From: Chloroflexota bacterium
GTDB lineage: Bacteria; Chloroflexota; Dormibacteria; Aeolococcales; Aeolococcaceae
DNA: 64,000 nt
Direction: 5' to 3'
NCBI GenBank assembly: GCA_005880985.1
Contig: VBIQ01000016.1
Location: 1-64,000, forward strand
The notes under the pieces were generated by a model. It made no database searches. It saw only the letters and a program-made list of their open reading frames with translations, and was not told the DNA's origin. The position numbers and the translations under genes are program-made. This document shows, in pieces, positions 27,049 through 35,111 of this stretch (positions are counted from its first letter, which is position 1; each line of letters opens with the position of its first letter).

Positions 27049-27540
27049 GTGGCCCTCCCCTACCAAGACCTTGATGCCCTGCGCCTGGGGTATGCCCGCC
27101 ACGTGTACTCCGCCCATGGCCGCACCGTGGACCGGGTCTACATTGCCACTGGCGGCTGGCAGACCAGCCGCCAGAGCGGCTACGTCGGCGTTTCACGGGC
27201 CCGGGAGGCCTCGTACGTGGTTGAACCTCGGCTCCACCCTGGACACGCCACCTAGGGACCGGGAGGCGGCGCCCCGTGAGCTGGCTGGGCGCATGGCCAC
27301 GTCGCGGGAGAAGCTTGCGGCGACGGCCCAGCTGCCGTCGGTCGAGCGGACGGGCGGTGTGGATGCGGCGCGCGAAGGGGATTCCGCTGCGCGTCAAGCA
27401 CGACAGGCCGAGGAGACGCGGCGAGCTCAGCTACGTGTGCTCCTCCCCGGCCCGGACGCGGTCCGGAGCTGGCGCGCTAGGCTCCTGGGAGCAGACTGGG
27501 GACCTCAGCGTGGCTCTTTGGCGGGAGGGGGCGCGCCCCC
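27049..27540 (+). pseudogene. Remnant of a second MobF relaxase C-terminus
   Basis: The frame at 27060-27230 reads LDALRLGYARHVYSAHGRTV and GVSRAREASYV, clearly homologous to LDALRLGYAQHVYTAQGRTV of the intact relaxase at 38.7 kb. It then shifts frame into LAGRMATSREKLAATAQLPS, also homologous to the relaxase tail. Helicase motifs and the relaxase domain are absent. It marks an earlier or partly deleted transfer module inside this element. Confidence 0.8.
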
Positions 27541-27728
27541 GTAGGATGGAGCTGGCGAGGCCGACGGGCCCCGCCTGCCGTCCTGGCCACCCGTCGAATC
27601 TTGTACCGCCGGTCTCGTCTTGGGGATGGGCAGCACGATCGTGTCACCGGCTCAGGCAGCTGTCACCCTACGGCGTCGCAGCGGCGCCCTATACAGCCTG
27701 CCGAACCCGCCAGCACGGTACCGCTGGT

Positions 27729-30113
27729 TCAGCTCACGACGGGAACGCCCCTGACAGGCCAGAGTGTGTTGAGCGTCGGCTGATCTATCCACGTATCCTC
27801 GGCGCTGCTGATACCCTGGAGAAGTTGTCGAGCGCCCTTGTTACTGGTCCTCCCCGCCTGGCTGCGAACAGTGTCGAGAGCCTCACGGCTTCCGAGCACC
27901 ACCAGGCGGTCATGTTCTTTGAGCGGCGCTTGGGGCGAAGCATGGTCATCCTCAACTTGTGGCCACCCGGATCTGATCACCTTGAGGACCGCATACTGCG
28001 CTCGATTAATAGTAACAGCCAACAGACGATCTTTTACCGCTGTGCCGCATAACGGCGAATCACTATCAACTGCTATCTCGCCAATCATCCAGATCTCTGG
28101 AGAAGACCTCGGATCTCCGGCCGGATCGCGCAACTCGAGCCGACCGTAGATCTTCTGTCCCACGAGTGCTCTTGCGAACGTAGTAGCCACCAGTCGACTC
28201 ACAGGCTTCAAATCCCAACGTCCATCCGCAGTGAGCTTTTCGCCCAGCTTCGGTTGAAAAGCGCGCACATGTATCGCGCAGGTGCTAGCCTTGGCAGACA
28301 CCCTGGAAGAGCCAGACGGCTCCGGACCTTTCTCCTCTAGCATCTCAACGATTCGAAGGCCACATTCAAGATTGGCAATGTCGTCATCTGTCACAGCGAA
28401 AACAAGTTGGCAGCGGTGAACTCGCATGTTCTCGATTACCTGCTCAATGCTGTCGTAGCCGACTTCTACGGCTACGCCTAGGCGACGCATCGCTGCAGCA
28501 TGCGGACATTTGGCGTCTCGATCAGCTGCAGCGACTTTCATGCCTTGGTCGACGAGGCGACGAATAATTTGAGAGCCAACACTGCCGACACCGAACACAA
28601 GCGCAGGAGATCCCCGCTCATCAAACCATCTTCGGATGTCGTTCCCGAAGCGGGTCATCTCAACGACTCCAGCGACGACCGCGCCGGTAATGGCCGTCAC
28701 CGCAATCGACGGGTGCCACCACTGGACAAGCGCCGCGACAAGGAGGGGGAGACCGACTAAAGCCAGTAGCCATCTCATCGGAGTGGAATGAAACCGCCCC
28801 TCATGGGAGATGACGCCAAAGCCAATGCCAGCCGTTCCGATAGCCACCAGTGTCGTCGGAGCTCGCAGGAGTAGGCGCCATGTAGTGGCGAACGCGACCA
28901 ATAAAACGAGAAGCGTGACTAGCTTAATGAAGGTTCGCTTCAATGTTTGGCTTCTGAGTAACCAATCCCACAGTGATGCAAGGGCGGGCCTTAATCGATC
29001 AAGGCCAATCCATCTCCACGTCTTGCTCTTGACTAACTGACCCCAGCGCGATGCAAAGGCCCGCCGTAATCGATCGAGGCGAATCCTTCTCCCTGGCAAT
29101 GCCAAAGTCCTGGCTTCGGAGACGATGCCTCCGAACATGATTATTACTGAGGGGAAGGGGAAGACTTGCCAAAGATGTTTACCCTGAATTCTCCCTTCGA
29201 GATAGCTGACCATAAGGATAATCAACAGACCAGCGCCGTAGAAAACGGTGCGTGGGTGCGCCAGTATCTTTGCGGCCAGCGTTGCCGGGGCACCGAGGCG
29301 ACGCCGGAGGTGCCATCGCATCCACGCAAGCCACGTCCAATGCGCACGTCCTTGCCATCGCTTGGCCAGCCCCGCGTCGACAAGCTCGAAATCCGCGGGT
29401 CGCTCTCCCGAACTCCGGATGGCTGCCTTTGCGTTCTCGAACGTTACCTGTACAAGTTGTTTGCGTCGAACGCGAAGCCGCTTCCGCTCACGAAAAACAA
29501 GAGCGTGGTCGCGTACATATGTCACCGTGTCTGAGGGGTTGGCGAGGCCGGGTATCCACCCTCTTGGCCAGTGCCGGTTGTCGCTCAGGGCTCGTTGAAC
29601 AAAAGCACGAGCGCCGATAGCCGAGACTGACAAGGCTGTGCAATGAGGTAGAGTATCCTCTAAGAGACGACCGACCGCGTCGTTGGTCACTCGAACGGCG
29701 ATCGGCATACAGCGATCTGGACCCCCTAGCTGGTGAGCTATGTCAAACGCCGTTTGAATGTTCGCCGAGTCGTTTTCGTCAACCAGAGCGACTGCTAGTG
29801 CCGACCTCAACCCTGCCGCTTGGGGCCAAGGAAAGACGCGGTAGTCGATGTCTGTTGTGACCTCGACACGTAAGGACTCCAGCTCCTCGACCTTGCTGGT
29901 CGGCATCCCTTGTGCCAGCACGCGCACTGGCCAATTGATGTCCACCAGAAGGCGAGCTAGTTGCATGGCTAGGCCACTGGTGCCACACACAATTGCACGC
30001 CTTGTTTCGCGCCGGGCATGTGGTGCAACGACGCCAGCAGCATGTCTGGTCAATACCTGACTACTGACATCATGCGACGACACGGCGTCCGAGAGTGATC
30101 GTCGTTGTCGCAC
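27729..30113 (-). CDS. Membrane protein with two RCK/TrkA-N domains
   Basis: About 794 residues. A first NAD-binding TrkA-N domain (AIVCGTSGLAMQLARLLVDI... SALAVALVDENDSANIQTAF) is followed by five or so hydrophobic helices between 28.7 and 29.3 kb, then a second TrkA-N domain (ALVFGVGSVGSQIIRRLVDQ ... VEVGYDSIEQVIENMRV) and a TrkA-C-like end (DSPLCGTAVKDRLLAVTINR). Such domains gate K+ channels and transporters by nucleotide or ion binding. No clear selectivity filter was seen, only GTAGIGFG, so transport is unproven. Between the helices a 25-residue unit is tandemly duplicated. GTG 30113 is preferred; the frame is open to 30557 but non-protein-like. Confidence 0.75.
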   Translation of the reverse strand: MRQRRSLSDAVSSHDVSSQVLTRHAAGVVAPHARRETRRAIVCGTSGLAMQLARLLVDINWPVRVLAQGMPTSKVEELESLRVEVTTDIDYRVFPWPQAAGLRSALAVALVDENDSANIQTAFDIAHQLGGPDRCMPIAVRVTNDAVGRLLEDTLPHCTALSVSAIGARAFVQRALSDNRHWPRGWIPGLANPSDTVTYVRDHALVFRERKRLRVRRKQLVQVTFENAKAAIRSSGERPADFELVDAGLAKRWQGRAHWTWLAWMRWHLRRRLGAPATLAAKILAHPRTVFYGAGLLIILMVSYLEGRIQGKHLWQVFPFPSVIIMFGGIVSEARTLALPGRRIRLDRLRRAFASRWGQLVKSKTWRWIGLDRLRPALASLWDWLLRSQTLKRTFIKLVTLLVLLVAFATTWRLLLRAPTTLVAIGTAGIGFGVISHEGRFHSTPMRWLLALVGLPLLVAALVQWWHPSIAVTAITGAVVAGVVEMTRFGNDIRRWFDERGSPALVFGVGSVGSQIIRRLVDQGMKVAAADRDAKCPHAAAMRRLGVAVEVGYDSIEQVIENMRVHRCQLVFAVTDDDIANLECGLRIVEMLEEKGPEPSGSSRVSAKASTCAIHVRAFQPKLGEKLTADGRWDLKPVSRLVATTFARALVGQKIYGRLELRDPAGDPRSSPEIWMIGEIAVDSDSPLCGTAVKDRLLAVTINRAQYAVLKVIRSGWPQVEDDHASPQAPLKEHDRLVVLGSREALDTVRSQAGRTSNKGARQLLQGISSAEDTWIDQPTLNTLWPVRGVPVVS
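28975..29092. repeat. 75-bp tandem duplication within the RCK gene
   Basis: Two adjacent units offset by 75 bp (GATGCAAGGGC at 28975, GATGCAAAGGC at 29050) encode LDRLRRAFASRWGQL... and LDRLRPALASLWDWL.... They differ at several bases, so the duplication is not recent and stays in frame. Confidence 0.75.
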
Positions 30114-30911
30114 GGGCAGGGTTTCTCTGGCGCTCGTACGCTCAACCCCCTGGGCACCCGCCACGGCCCCGCCCCCCGCAGCGCAGACTGGCCGTCCGAG
30201 CAACGTCCGAGCGGTCTGCGCCGTGGCAAGCGTAGCACCCGTCGGCCACGTTGTCTCGCCCTTTGCGTGCTTCCCGGGATGGTATTCCGGCCGCCGCGCC
30301 GCCCGATGGACGGCTCCTACCCACGCGTTACGGGGCTTAAGGCCGGGCCCAAAGGCAAACAAGGGTCGCGGGGCTTCCCAAGGGTCGTTAGTCGGCGCTG
30401 GGGAGCTGCGCCGCTCGGTCCACGTGACACCGACGCTCGTGGACCAACTAGGGGCGGCCTGGCGCGGGTGTGGGCCGTCTTCGAAGGTCGAGACGGCTCC
30501 AGCGGCATTGACGGCTTGGAGCTGCTGCGCGCCAGCCGTAATCGAAGCGGGCGCCACGGGTCCAAAAGGGCATCGGTCCCTTAATCCTGAGAGACGGCGG
30601 GCTCAAGCGACACTCACCTCGAGGAGCGGCAACCCCCGGTGGCGCCGCACAGCACCAACGGCCATCGGCGTGGCCGTGCTGGGAGCGATCGCCACGCATG
30701 CGTCGACGAGTTCCTCTCGAACGCAGGTCTAAGCAGAGCACCCGGACTCGGGACCTCACCTGGGCTGGAGGCTGCCGACGTGACTGAGGCCGACAATATC
30801 GTTGCCGATTATCGTAATGGACTCTGAAGGTGCGAGACCGCAGACGATCCACGGACCGCCTCAGCCGACTGGCTAATTGCGCGAACAAGAAGGCATGAAG
30901 CACCAGACGGC
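30114..30911. other. Intergenic stretch, no gene seen
   Basis: About 800 bases upstream of the RCK gene. Frames on both strands are shadow-like. The region may hold the RCK promoter. No repeats or RNA structure were recognised. Confidence 0.45.
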
Positions 30912-31160
30912 TCATACCGAGTCATAGGTGAGCATTACCACGGCGGTGGTGGTCGGCTTGCAGTCGACGAGCCGCAACCCTCTTAGCCGATCCATCTCCC
31001 GGAACACCCGCTTGCCCGTGCCTAGGAGGAGTGGGTCAGCAGGAACAGGCGGTATCCCTCGACGACGGCGTTTGCGATAACCTCCCGGACGAGCAACCCA
31101 CTCCCCAGCACGGCAATGTTGGATCGATCACTGAGATCATCTCTCAGAGGGGCCAATGCG
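30912..31160 (-). pseudogene. Remnant of a RibD C-terminal / dihydrofolate-reductase-like gene
   Basis: On the minus strand the pieces IAVLGSGLLVREVIANAVVE and GYRLFLLTH, then after a shift FREMDRLRGLRLVDCKPTTT and AVVMLTYDSV, match the last third of RibD_C-type reductases (GSG.L...L...lvDEyrL...P..LG.GkrlF). The N-terminal two thirds and the catalytic region are missing. It ends at the TGA whose complement is 30912-30914, downstream of the HEPN gene. Confidence 0.65.
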
Positions 31161-32130
31161 ACACTTCCTCCAAGGCTGAGTGCGACACAAATTGTAGCGC
31201 CCACTCGTGGCCCAGATAGAAGTCGAGTAGGTACAACAGGTCACTAACCGCGCTCAGCACGGCTTCGACCTCGCCGATTTCGGGCTCATCGCGTCCCGTG
31301 TGTGCCACGACATTTCGCCGTTCGGCGGCTGTGTTGATAACTCGCCGGACTCGAGGTGGGATGGCCACATTGCCCGTGGGGAGCCGCCGACGGACGGGTA
31401 GCTCAGGCAGGTAGTCCTTCATCATCTTGCCGAGCGGCGGCGTGGGCGTCTTCTCTAGGAGCCATCGAGCGTCGGGAACCAGAATGCCAGCAAACTCCCG
31501 GAATCCAGACTCTGCCGCCGCGTACCCGATCACGAGCGCGCTTCGCGGGTGCGAGAGACGATTAGCTCGCGCTTCACGGAGTAACTCGTGCCCGATTGGC
31601 TCCACCCAACCGTCGCTCAGCATTGCCTGAATAGCCAAGTCGGCGTCATCGGCAACAGCCGCATCGTGATCACCTAGAGCCATCGACGGCACCATGGGGC
31701 AGTCAAGGACGCCCGCCTCAAACTCGATGACGAAGTTTCGGATCCGGGGCGGGCGGTGGTCGCCGGGAAGATGGTATCGCCAGCGAAGGAGACCCCCGAC
31801 ACGGTCGAGCGCCACCGCGAGCATGGGTACGCTCTCAGCTATGACACGCGCTGCGGCGTCGGGCATGTCGCGTGGAAATAGAAATCCAGCCGAAGCCCAA
31901 ACCTCCGCTTGACCTCCTTGTCTTATGGCTTCTCCGACTGCTCGCTCAGTTGCGGAGTCCAGTTCCAGAGTACGTGAGGCTATGAGGGTAACCTTCTGAA
32001 AGGTGCCGTCCTTGTCGACGCCTCGAACCTCAACCGCCATGTCGTCCAACTCCACCTGAAAACCGCTCAGGAGCCGTGTGAACCAGACGGAGAACTCGGC
32101 GAAGGCTCGAATCTTGAACGTCCTGTTCAT
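31144..32130 (-). CDS. HEPN-domain protein at the end of the ubiquitin-like cassette
   Basis: About 328 residues from MNRTFKIR. The N-terminal half is a strand-rich domain with no family name. The C-terminal half is a HEPN-like helical bundle: RSALVIGYAAAESGFREFA, then AAERRNVVAHTGRDEP, containing the R-x4-H signature (Arg272, His277) of HEPN ribonucleases, and a helix LSAVSDLLYLLDFYLGHEW. HEPN proteins act as RNases in toxin and defence systems. It follows the JAB-E1 gene on the same strand, with a 167-base gap, and is the candidate effector or target of the cassette; that link is inference. Confidence 0.72.
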   Translation of the reverse strand: MNRTFKIRAFAEFSVWFTRLLSGFQVELDDMAVEVRGVDKDGTFQKVTLIASRTLELDSATERAVGEAIRQGGQAEVWASAGFLFPRDMPDAAARVIAESVPMLAVALDRVGGLLRWRYHLPGDHRPPRIRNFVIEFEAGVLDCPMVPSMALGDHDAAVADDADLAIQAMLSDGWVEPIGHELLREARANRLSHPRSALVIGYAAAESGFREFAGILVPDARWLLEKTPTPPLGKMMKDYLPELPVRRRLPTGNVAIPPRVRRVINTAAERRNVVAHTGRDEPEIGEVEAVLSAVSDLLYLLDFYLGHEWALQFVSHSALEEVSHWPL

Positions 32131-32297
32131 CGCTCTCTCCGCCAGGGTTGGGTCGCTGACCTTCGGCTCATTTGCAGGTGGAATATCCGAAGTTCGGCAT
32201 GCTCGCACATCAAAGGCGGCTTTCTGAACTTGTCTCTAGCGTGGAGGAGCGTTTGTCATGCTCTTCAAGGGAGTCCGCGTGCCTGCGGCGACTAAGC

Positions 32298-33776
32298 CTA
32301 ACCTGTGGCGACGCCACGGGTCGGAAGCAGCTCCGCATCGCCTCGCGCCCGCCGACTTGCCCGACTCAGGCCGCACTCTAGACATCCAGCGTCCCTTCGC
32401 GGCTCGTGCGGCGACATCTGACGTTTTGCGGGGCGGAAGATGCGGTACCCATTATCCGCAGTGGGATCGGCCAGTCCGGTCATCATGAAAAGGAAGTCGT
32501 TAGCGGCTTGGGCGGCAGCGAGGGCGTTTAGCGTGATGACGCTGGGAGCGTTCACGAGTGGATCGTCGACATACCGTTGGCGGCGACGCTCCGATTCTGT
32601 GGCCGCCTCGTCCTGGAGACGTGCTGGCGGAATCAGCTCATTGCACCAGAGGCAGCCGTAGTCGGGGAGCACAGTCCTCGACACGGCATAGATGTCCAAG
32701 ATTGCACCTGTGTCACGATCTGCTCGGACTTTAGCGCCGACTTGGATGCCGGGGATAAGGTACTGATGTACCATTGCGTTGAAGACGAGGCGGGCTTGGA
32801 ACGAATCGGCGGCAAGAAAGAGAAAGTCGCAGTCTGTGAATCGACAGGCGACATCGGCATTCACAAAGTCAGCCTCGATTCCTTCAAATCGCATGCGCGG
32901 AGATGCAGTTACAGCTGATCGGCGAGCAATCCGAACCTTCGGTCGGGCGAGGCGTCGGGCCAGTCGGCGGAGCCAGGTCGGCCTGCTTGGCTCTGTAAGC
33001 CATCCCCCTGCGTCTGCCATGCGAGCGCCGACTAGGCGGGGCAGGTTCGTGTGCTCTACGCGATCGGGGTCTGCGACGACTAGATGACCCACACCGAGGC
33101 GGGCCAGGTACTCGACGAGGAGAGCGCCGACTCCGCCTGCTCCGATGACGCCTACTTTGAGACGACTAAGCGTCGCCTGGCCGGCCTGACCGAAGACAAG
33201 CGTCTGCCGAGAGTAGTGCAAGTCGCCTTCCTCGGCCTTTGGTCGGGGAGCTTGGTACCGGCGACCGACTCGACTACCGACGACAACTGCCTCGGCAACA
33301 CCCGTACGTGAGCCGTCTGCCCACCATATGTCACCCGCCAAAGCCTCAGTGGCCAAGACGAGCGCTCCAACCGGCTGGCCGCGGTTGAGGTCCAACAGCG
33401 CTGGGTAACCCCGGTCATGTGAGGCCATATCAACGGTTGAGAAGTCCACCATGTGGCCGCGGCCGTGGTTATGGACGGCGAGGTACGCAAGGCCCATATC
33501 GCGGGTCTTGAGGATGCAGTTGCGCACGAAATCTGCGCTCAGCATCCTATGGCCACGCTTGCCAGCGAGGTAGTCGCGACTATCTTCTGCAACAAACAGG
33601 TCTCGAACCAGCAACCTCGTACCTCGACCGCTGCGCGCCACGCCAGCCGAGAGCACGGCACCGTGCTCGCCGACAACATCTCCACCTGGAAATAGGTGAG
33701 CGTGCAGGTCACGCCACACGCTCTCGGGAAACACAACCTGCACAGGTGGGGTCACGCTTGTTCTTTTAGCCAACAT
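32298..33776 (-). CDS. JAB deubiquitinase-like / E1-like (ThiF) fusion protein
   Basis: A 492-residue protein. The N-terminal JAB/MPN domain carries a JAMM site: Glu37, then VHNHGRGHMVDFSTVD giving His102, His104, Ser113, Asp116, a zinc isopeptidase signature. An E1/ThiF adenylation domain starts near 188: SRQTLVFGQAGQATLSRLKV, nucleotide loop GAGGVG at 212-217, then VVADPDRVEHTNLPR. YGCLWC (Cys375/378) offers a catalytic or zinc cysteine. Such proteins activate a ubiquitin-like protein and may also remove it. The start overlaps the upstream E2-like gene by 25 bases, so translation is coupled. Confidence 0.88.
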   Translation of the reverse strand: MLAKRTSVTPPVQVVFPESVWRDLHAHLFPGGDVVGEHGAVLSAGVARSGRGTRLLVRDLFVAEDSRDYLAGKRGHRMLSADFVRNCILKTRDMGLAYLAVHNHGRGHMVDFSTVDMASHDRGYPALLDLNRGQPVGALVLATEALAGDIWWADGSRTGVAEAVVVGSRVGRRYQAPRPKAEEGDLHYSRQTLVFGQAGQATLSRLKVGVIGAGGVGALLVEYLARLGVGHLVVADPDRVEHTNLPRLVGARMADAGGWLTEPSRPTWLRRLARRLARPKVRIARRSAVTASPRMRFEGIEADFVNADVACRFTDCDFLFLAADSFQARLVFNAMVHQYLIPGIQVGAKVRADRDTGAILDIYAVSRTVLPDYGCLWCNELIPPARLQDEAATESERRRQRYVDDPLVNAPSVITLNALAAAQAANDFLFMMTGLADPTADNGYRIFRPAKRQMSPHEPRRDAGCLECGLSRASRRARGDAELLPTRGVATG

Positions 33777-34135
33777 ACAACCTTGTGAAGTTTCAGAGCC
33801 GCTGTATCTAGCGCTGCATTGAGACGATTTGATCGACGTGAGACTTGGTAAGCGCTTCGGGTTTCAAAGACGCATGCTGTCATGTTTGGGGGGAGGGGCG
33901 CCCCATTGGTACGACGCAGGTCCTGACTGACGAAGTGCGGATAGACGTCTGCACTTGGGTACTGGAATGTGATGCGAAAGCCAACCCAAGTCGTCGATGG
34001 GGACCAGCCGTCACCGAGAGAGACGCCATCAACTGTTACGTAAGCTCCGCCTTCATTGTCATCTCTCACAGCGATGGAGCAATCCGGGAAGCTAGCCCGT
34101 AGTTCAGCGATCGCCTGCTCGACCTTTGGACTCAT
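33752..34135 (-). CDS. E2-like protein of the bacterial ubiquitin-like system
   Basis: A 127-residue protein with a UBC-like core: WVGFRITFQYPSADVYPHFV then RRTNGAPLPPNMTACVFE. The YP..DVYP.F pattern matches prokaryotic E2 families that accompany E1-JAB genes. Cys88 in MTACVF is the best candidate for the thioester cysteine, but I cannot confirm it against the family. Gene order Ubl, E2, E1-JAB and a 14-base gap plus a 25-base overlap on either side support the role. It would receive the activated Ubl and pass it to a target. Confidence 0.75.
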   Translation of the reverse strand: MSPKVEQAIAELRASFPDCSIAVRDDNEGGAYVTVDGVSLGDGWSPSTTWVGFRITFQYPSADVYPHFVSQDLRRTNGAPLPPNMTACVFETRSAYQVSRRSNRLNAALDTAALKLHKVVCWLKEQA

Positions 34136-34149
34136 CGACCACGGGCAGC

Positions 34150-34416
34150 CTAGGAGTTGTCGTCCACATCGATGGCGGTGAAACGGGATTCCTTGGTCAC
34201 CGTGACCTCGTCGGAGTTGCCGACCGCGCGGGTTCCGCCGTTGGGCAACAGTTCGCTGAGGGCGAAGTCGAGCTGAATCGGGACGCCCTGGTTGACCGCC
34301 GCCTCCTTAATTTCGAGGCCGGCTCGCTTGGGACCGGCCAGGTTGACGGGTCGATCGTTCACGTGGACGGTCACCAAGTGCGGCCGGATGGTGGTCGTCT
34401 GCTCCTCTAATTCCAT
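34150..34416 (-). CDS. Ubiquitin-like modifier (multi-ubiquitin-domain type)
   Basis: An 88-residue protein from MELEEQTTT. A beta-grasp strand pattern is seen: HLVTVHVNDRPVNLAGPKRA, GLEIKEAAVNQGVPIQLDFA, then NSDEVTVTKESRFTAIDVDD. This matches the multiubiquitin domain family found upstream of prokaryotic E2 and E1-JAB genes. Here there is a single copy. The C-terminus is DDNS rather than a double glycine, so conjugation through a terminal glycine is not obvious and processing cannot be assumed. It is first in the minus-strand cassette; the frame is open to 34500, but ATG 34416 gives the compact domain. Confidence 0.75.
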   Translation of the reverse strand: MELEEQTTTIRPHLVTVHVNDRPVNLAGPKRAGLEIKEAAVNQGVPIQLDFALSELLPNGGTRAVGNSDEVTVTKESRFTAIDVDDNS

Positions 34417-34434
34417 GTCTCGTGCCCTCGGCTC

Positions 34435-34463
34435 TTCCAACTTTGGTGGTCGATTGCTAGAAT
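34435..34463 (+). promoter_or_regulatory. Candidate promoter of the XRE regulator
   Basis: TTCCAA (34435-34440) and TAGAAT (34458-34463) are separated by exactly 17 bases and lie 31 bases before the TTG start of the XRE gene. The -10 is close to consensus, the -35 weak. Confidence 0.5.
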
Positions 34464-34492
34464 CGAACCACATTCTTGCACAGGAGACCGGC

Positions 34493-34510
34493 AATTGCAA
34501 TATAGCAATT
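34493..34510. promoter_or_regulatory. 18-bp palindrome over the XRE start codon
   Basis: AATTGC and GCAATT flank AATATA, forming an 18-bp inverted repeat that covers the TTG start codon at 34495. It is AT-rich in a GC-rich setting. A likely operator for autoregulation by the XRE protein and possibly for the divergent Ubl gene 77 bases away. Confidence 0.6.
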
Positions 34511-34959
34511 CAAGGAGGCCTCCCCGCCCTCGCTTCGATGGGGCTGCCTTCTATGCCGCCCTCGACACGGAGCGGCAAGCACGCGGGCGCACCTGGAAGG
34601 AGGTCGCGGAGGAGTCTGGGGTGAGCGCCTCGACCCTGACCCGAATGGGACAGGGCAAGCGCCCCGATCTGGATGGCCTGGCCGCGTTGGTCGCTTGGTC
34701 GGGCCTCGACCCAAACCTCTTCATGGCCGGCTCAAAGGACGGTCGCCAGCCGCGTCAGCCAGACACGCTCACGATGGTTACGACGTTCGTGCGGCACGAC
34801 CCGGGGCTCAGTGTGGCGAGCGCGGCAGCTCTCGGGGATATCTTCCGCGCTGCCTATCAGTCACTACGCCAAGACCCCCGGACCGGGGTCGGCCTGAGCA
34901 TGCCCCGGCACACGGTCGCCGCACCTCCAAGGGGCACGAAACGTCAGCGAGGCGGGTAG
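34495..34959 (+). CDS. XRE-family HTH regulator
   Basis: A 154-residue protein with a Cro/CI-type HTH at about residues 20-70: LDTERQARGRTWKEVAEESG then VSASTLTRMGQGKRPDLDGL and AALVAWSGLDPNLFM. The remainder (about residues 85-130) is helical and may dimerise. The start TTG 34495 is preceded by AGGAGA at a good distance. It is divergent to the ubiquitin-like cassette and convergent, with a 16-base overlap, to the small gene at 34944. It is the natural regulator of the cassette. Confidence 0.82.
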   Translation: MQYSNSRRPPRPRFDGAAFYAALDTERQARGRTWKEVAEESGVSASTLTRMGQGKRPDLDGLAALVAWSGLDPNLFMAGSKDGRQPRQPDTLTMVTTFVRHDPGLSVASAAALGDIFRAAYQSLRQDPRTGVGLSMPRHTVAAPPRGTKRQRGG

Positions 34960-35111
34960 TCGGCGCGGCGGCTTGGTTCTCCGACTGGTGGGCGCGGCTG
35001 CCGTAGCACACGGTCTGTGCTCTCTTGGAGCGCCTTACGAATCTCGTTGGCCACCTGTTCCCGGCGTGGGAGAGGGGCAACGCGCCGTGGGTCCCGATCA
35101 GGTTCGGGCAT
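34944..35111 (-). CDS. Small coupled protein after the serine protease
   Basis: A 55-residue frame (MPEPDRDPRRVAPLPRREQV and onward) starting 14 bases inside the end of the protease gene, on the same strand. It is basic and proline-rich around one helix (EQVANEIRKALQESTDRVL). An earlier ATG at 35168 is possible. No family was recognised. The overlap suggests translational coupling. Confidence 0.45.
   Translation of the reverse strand: MPEPDRDPRRVAPLPRREQVANEIRKALQESTDRVLRQPRPPVGEPSRRADYPPR

Noticed and set aside
28800-28860. K+ selectivity filter in the two-RCK protein (GTAGIGFG)
   Set aside because: Only loosely like TVGYG, with no preceding pore helix; not enough to call a channel.
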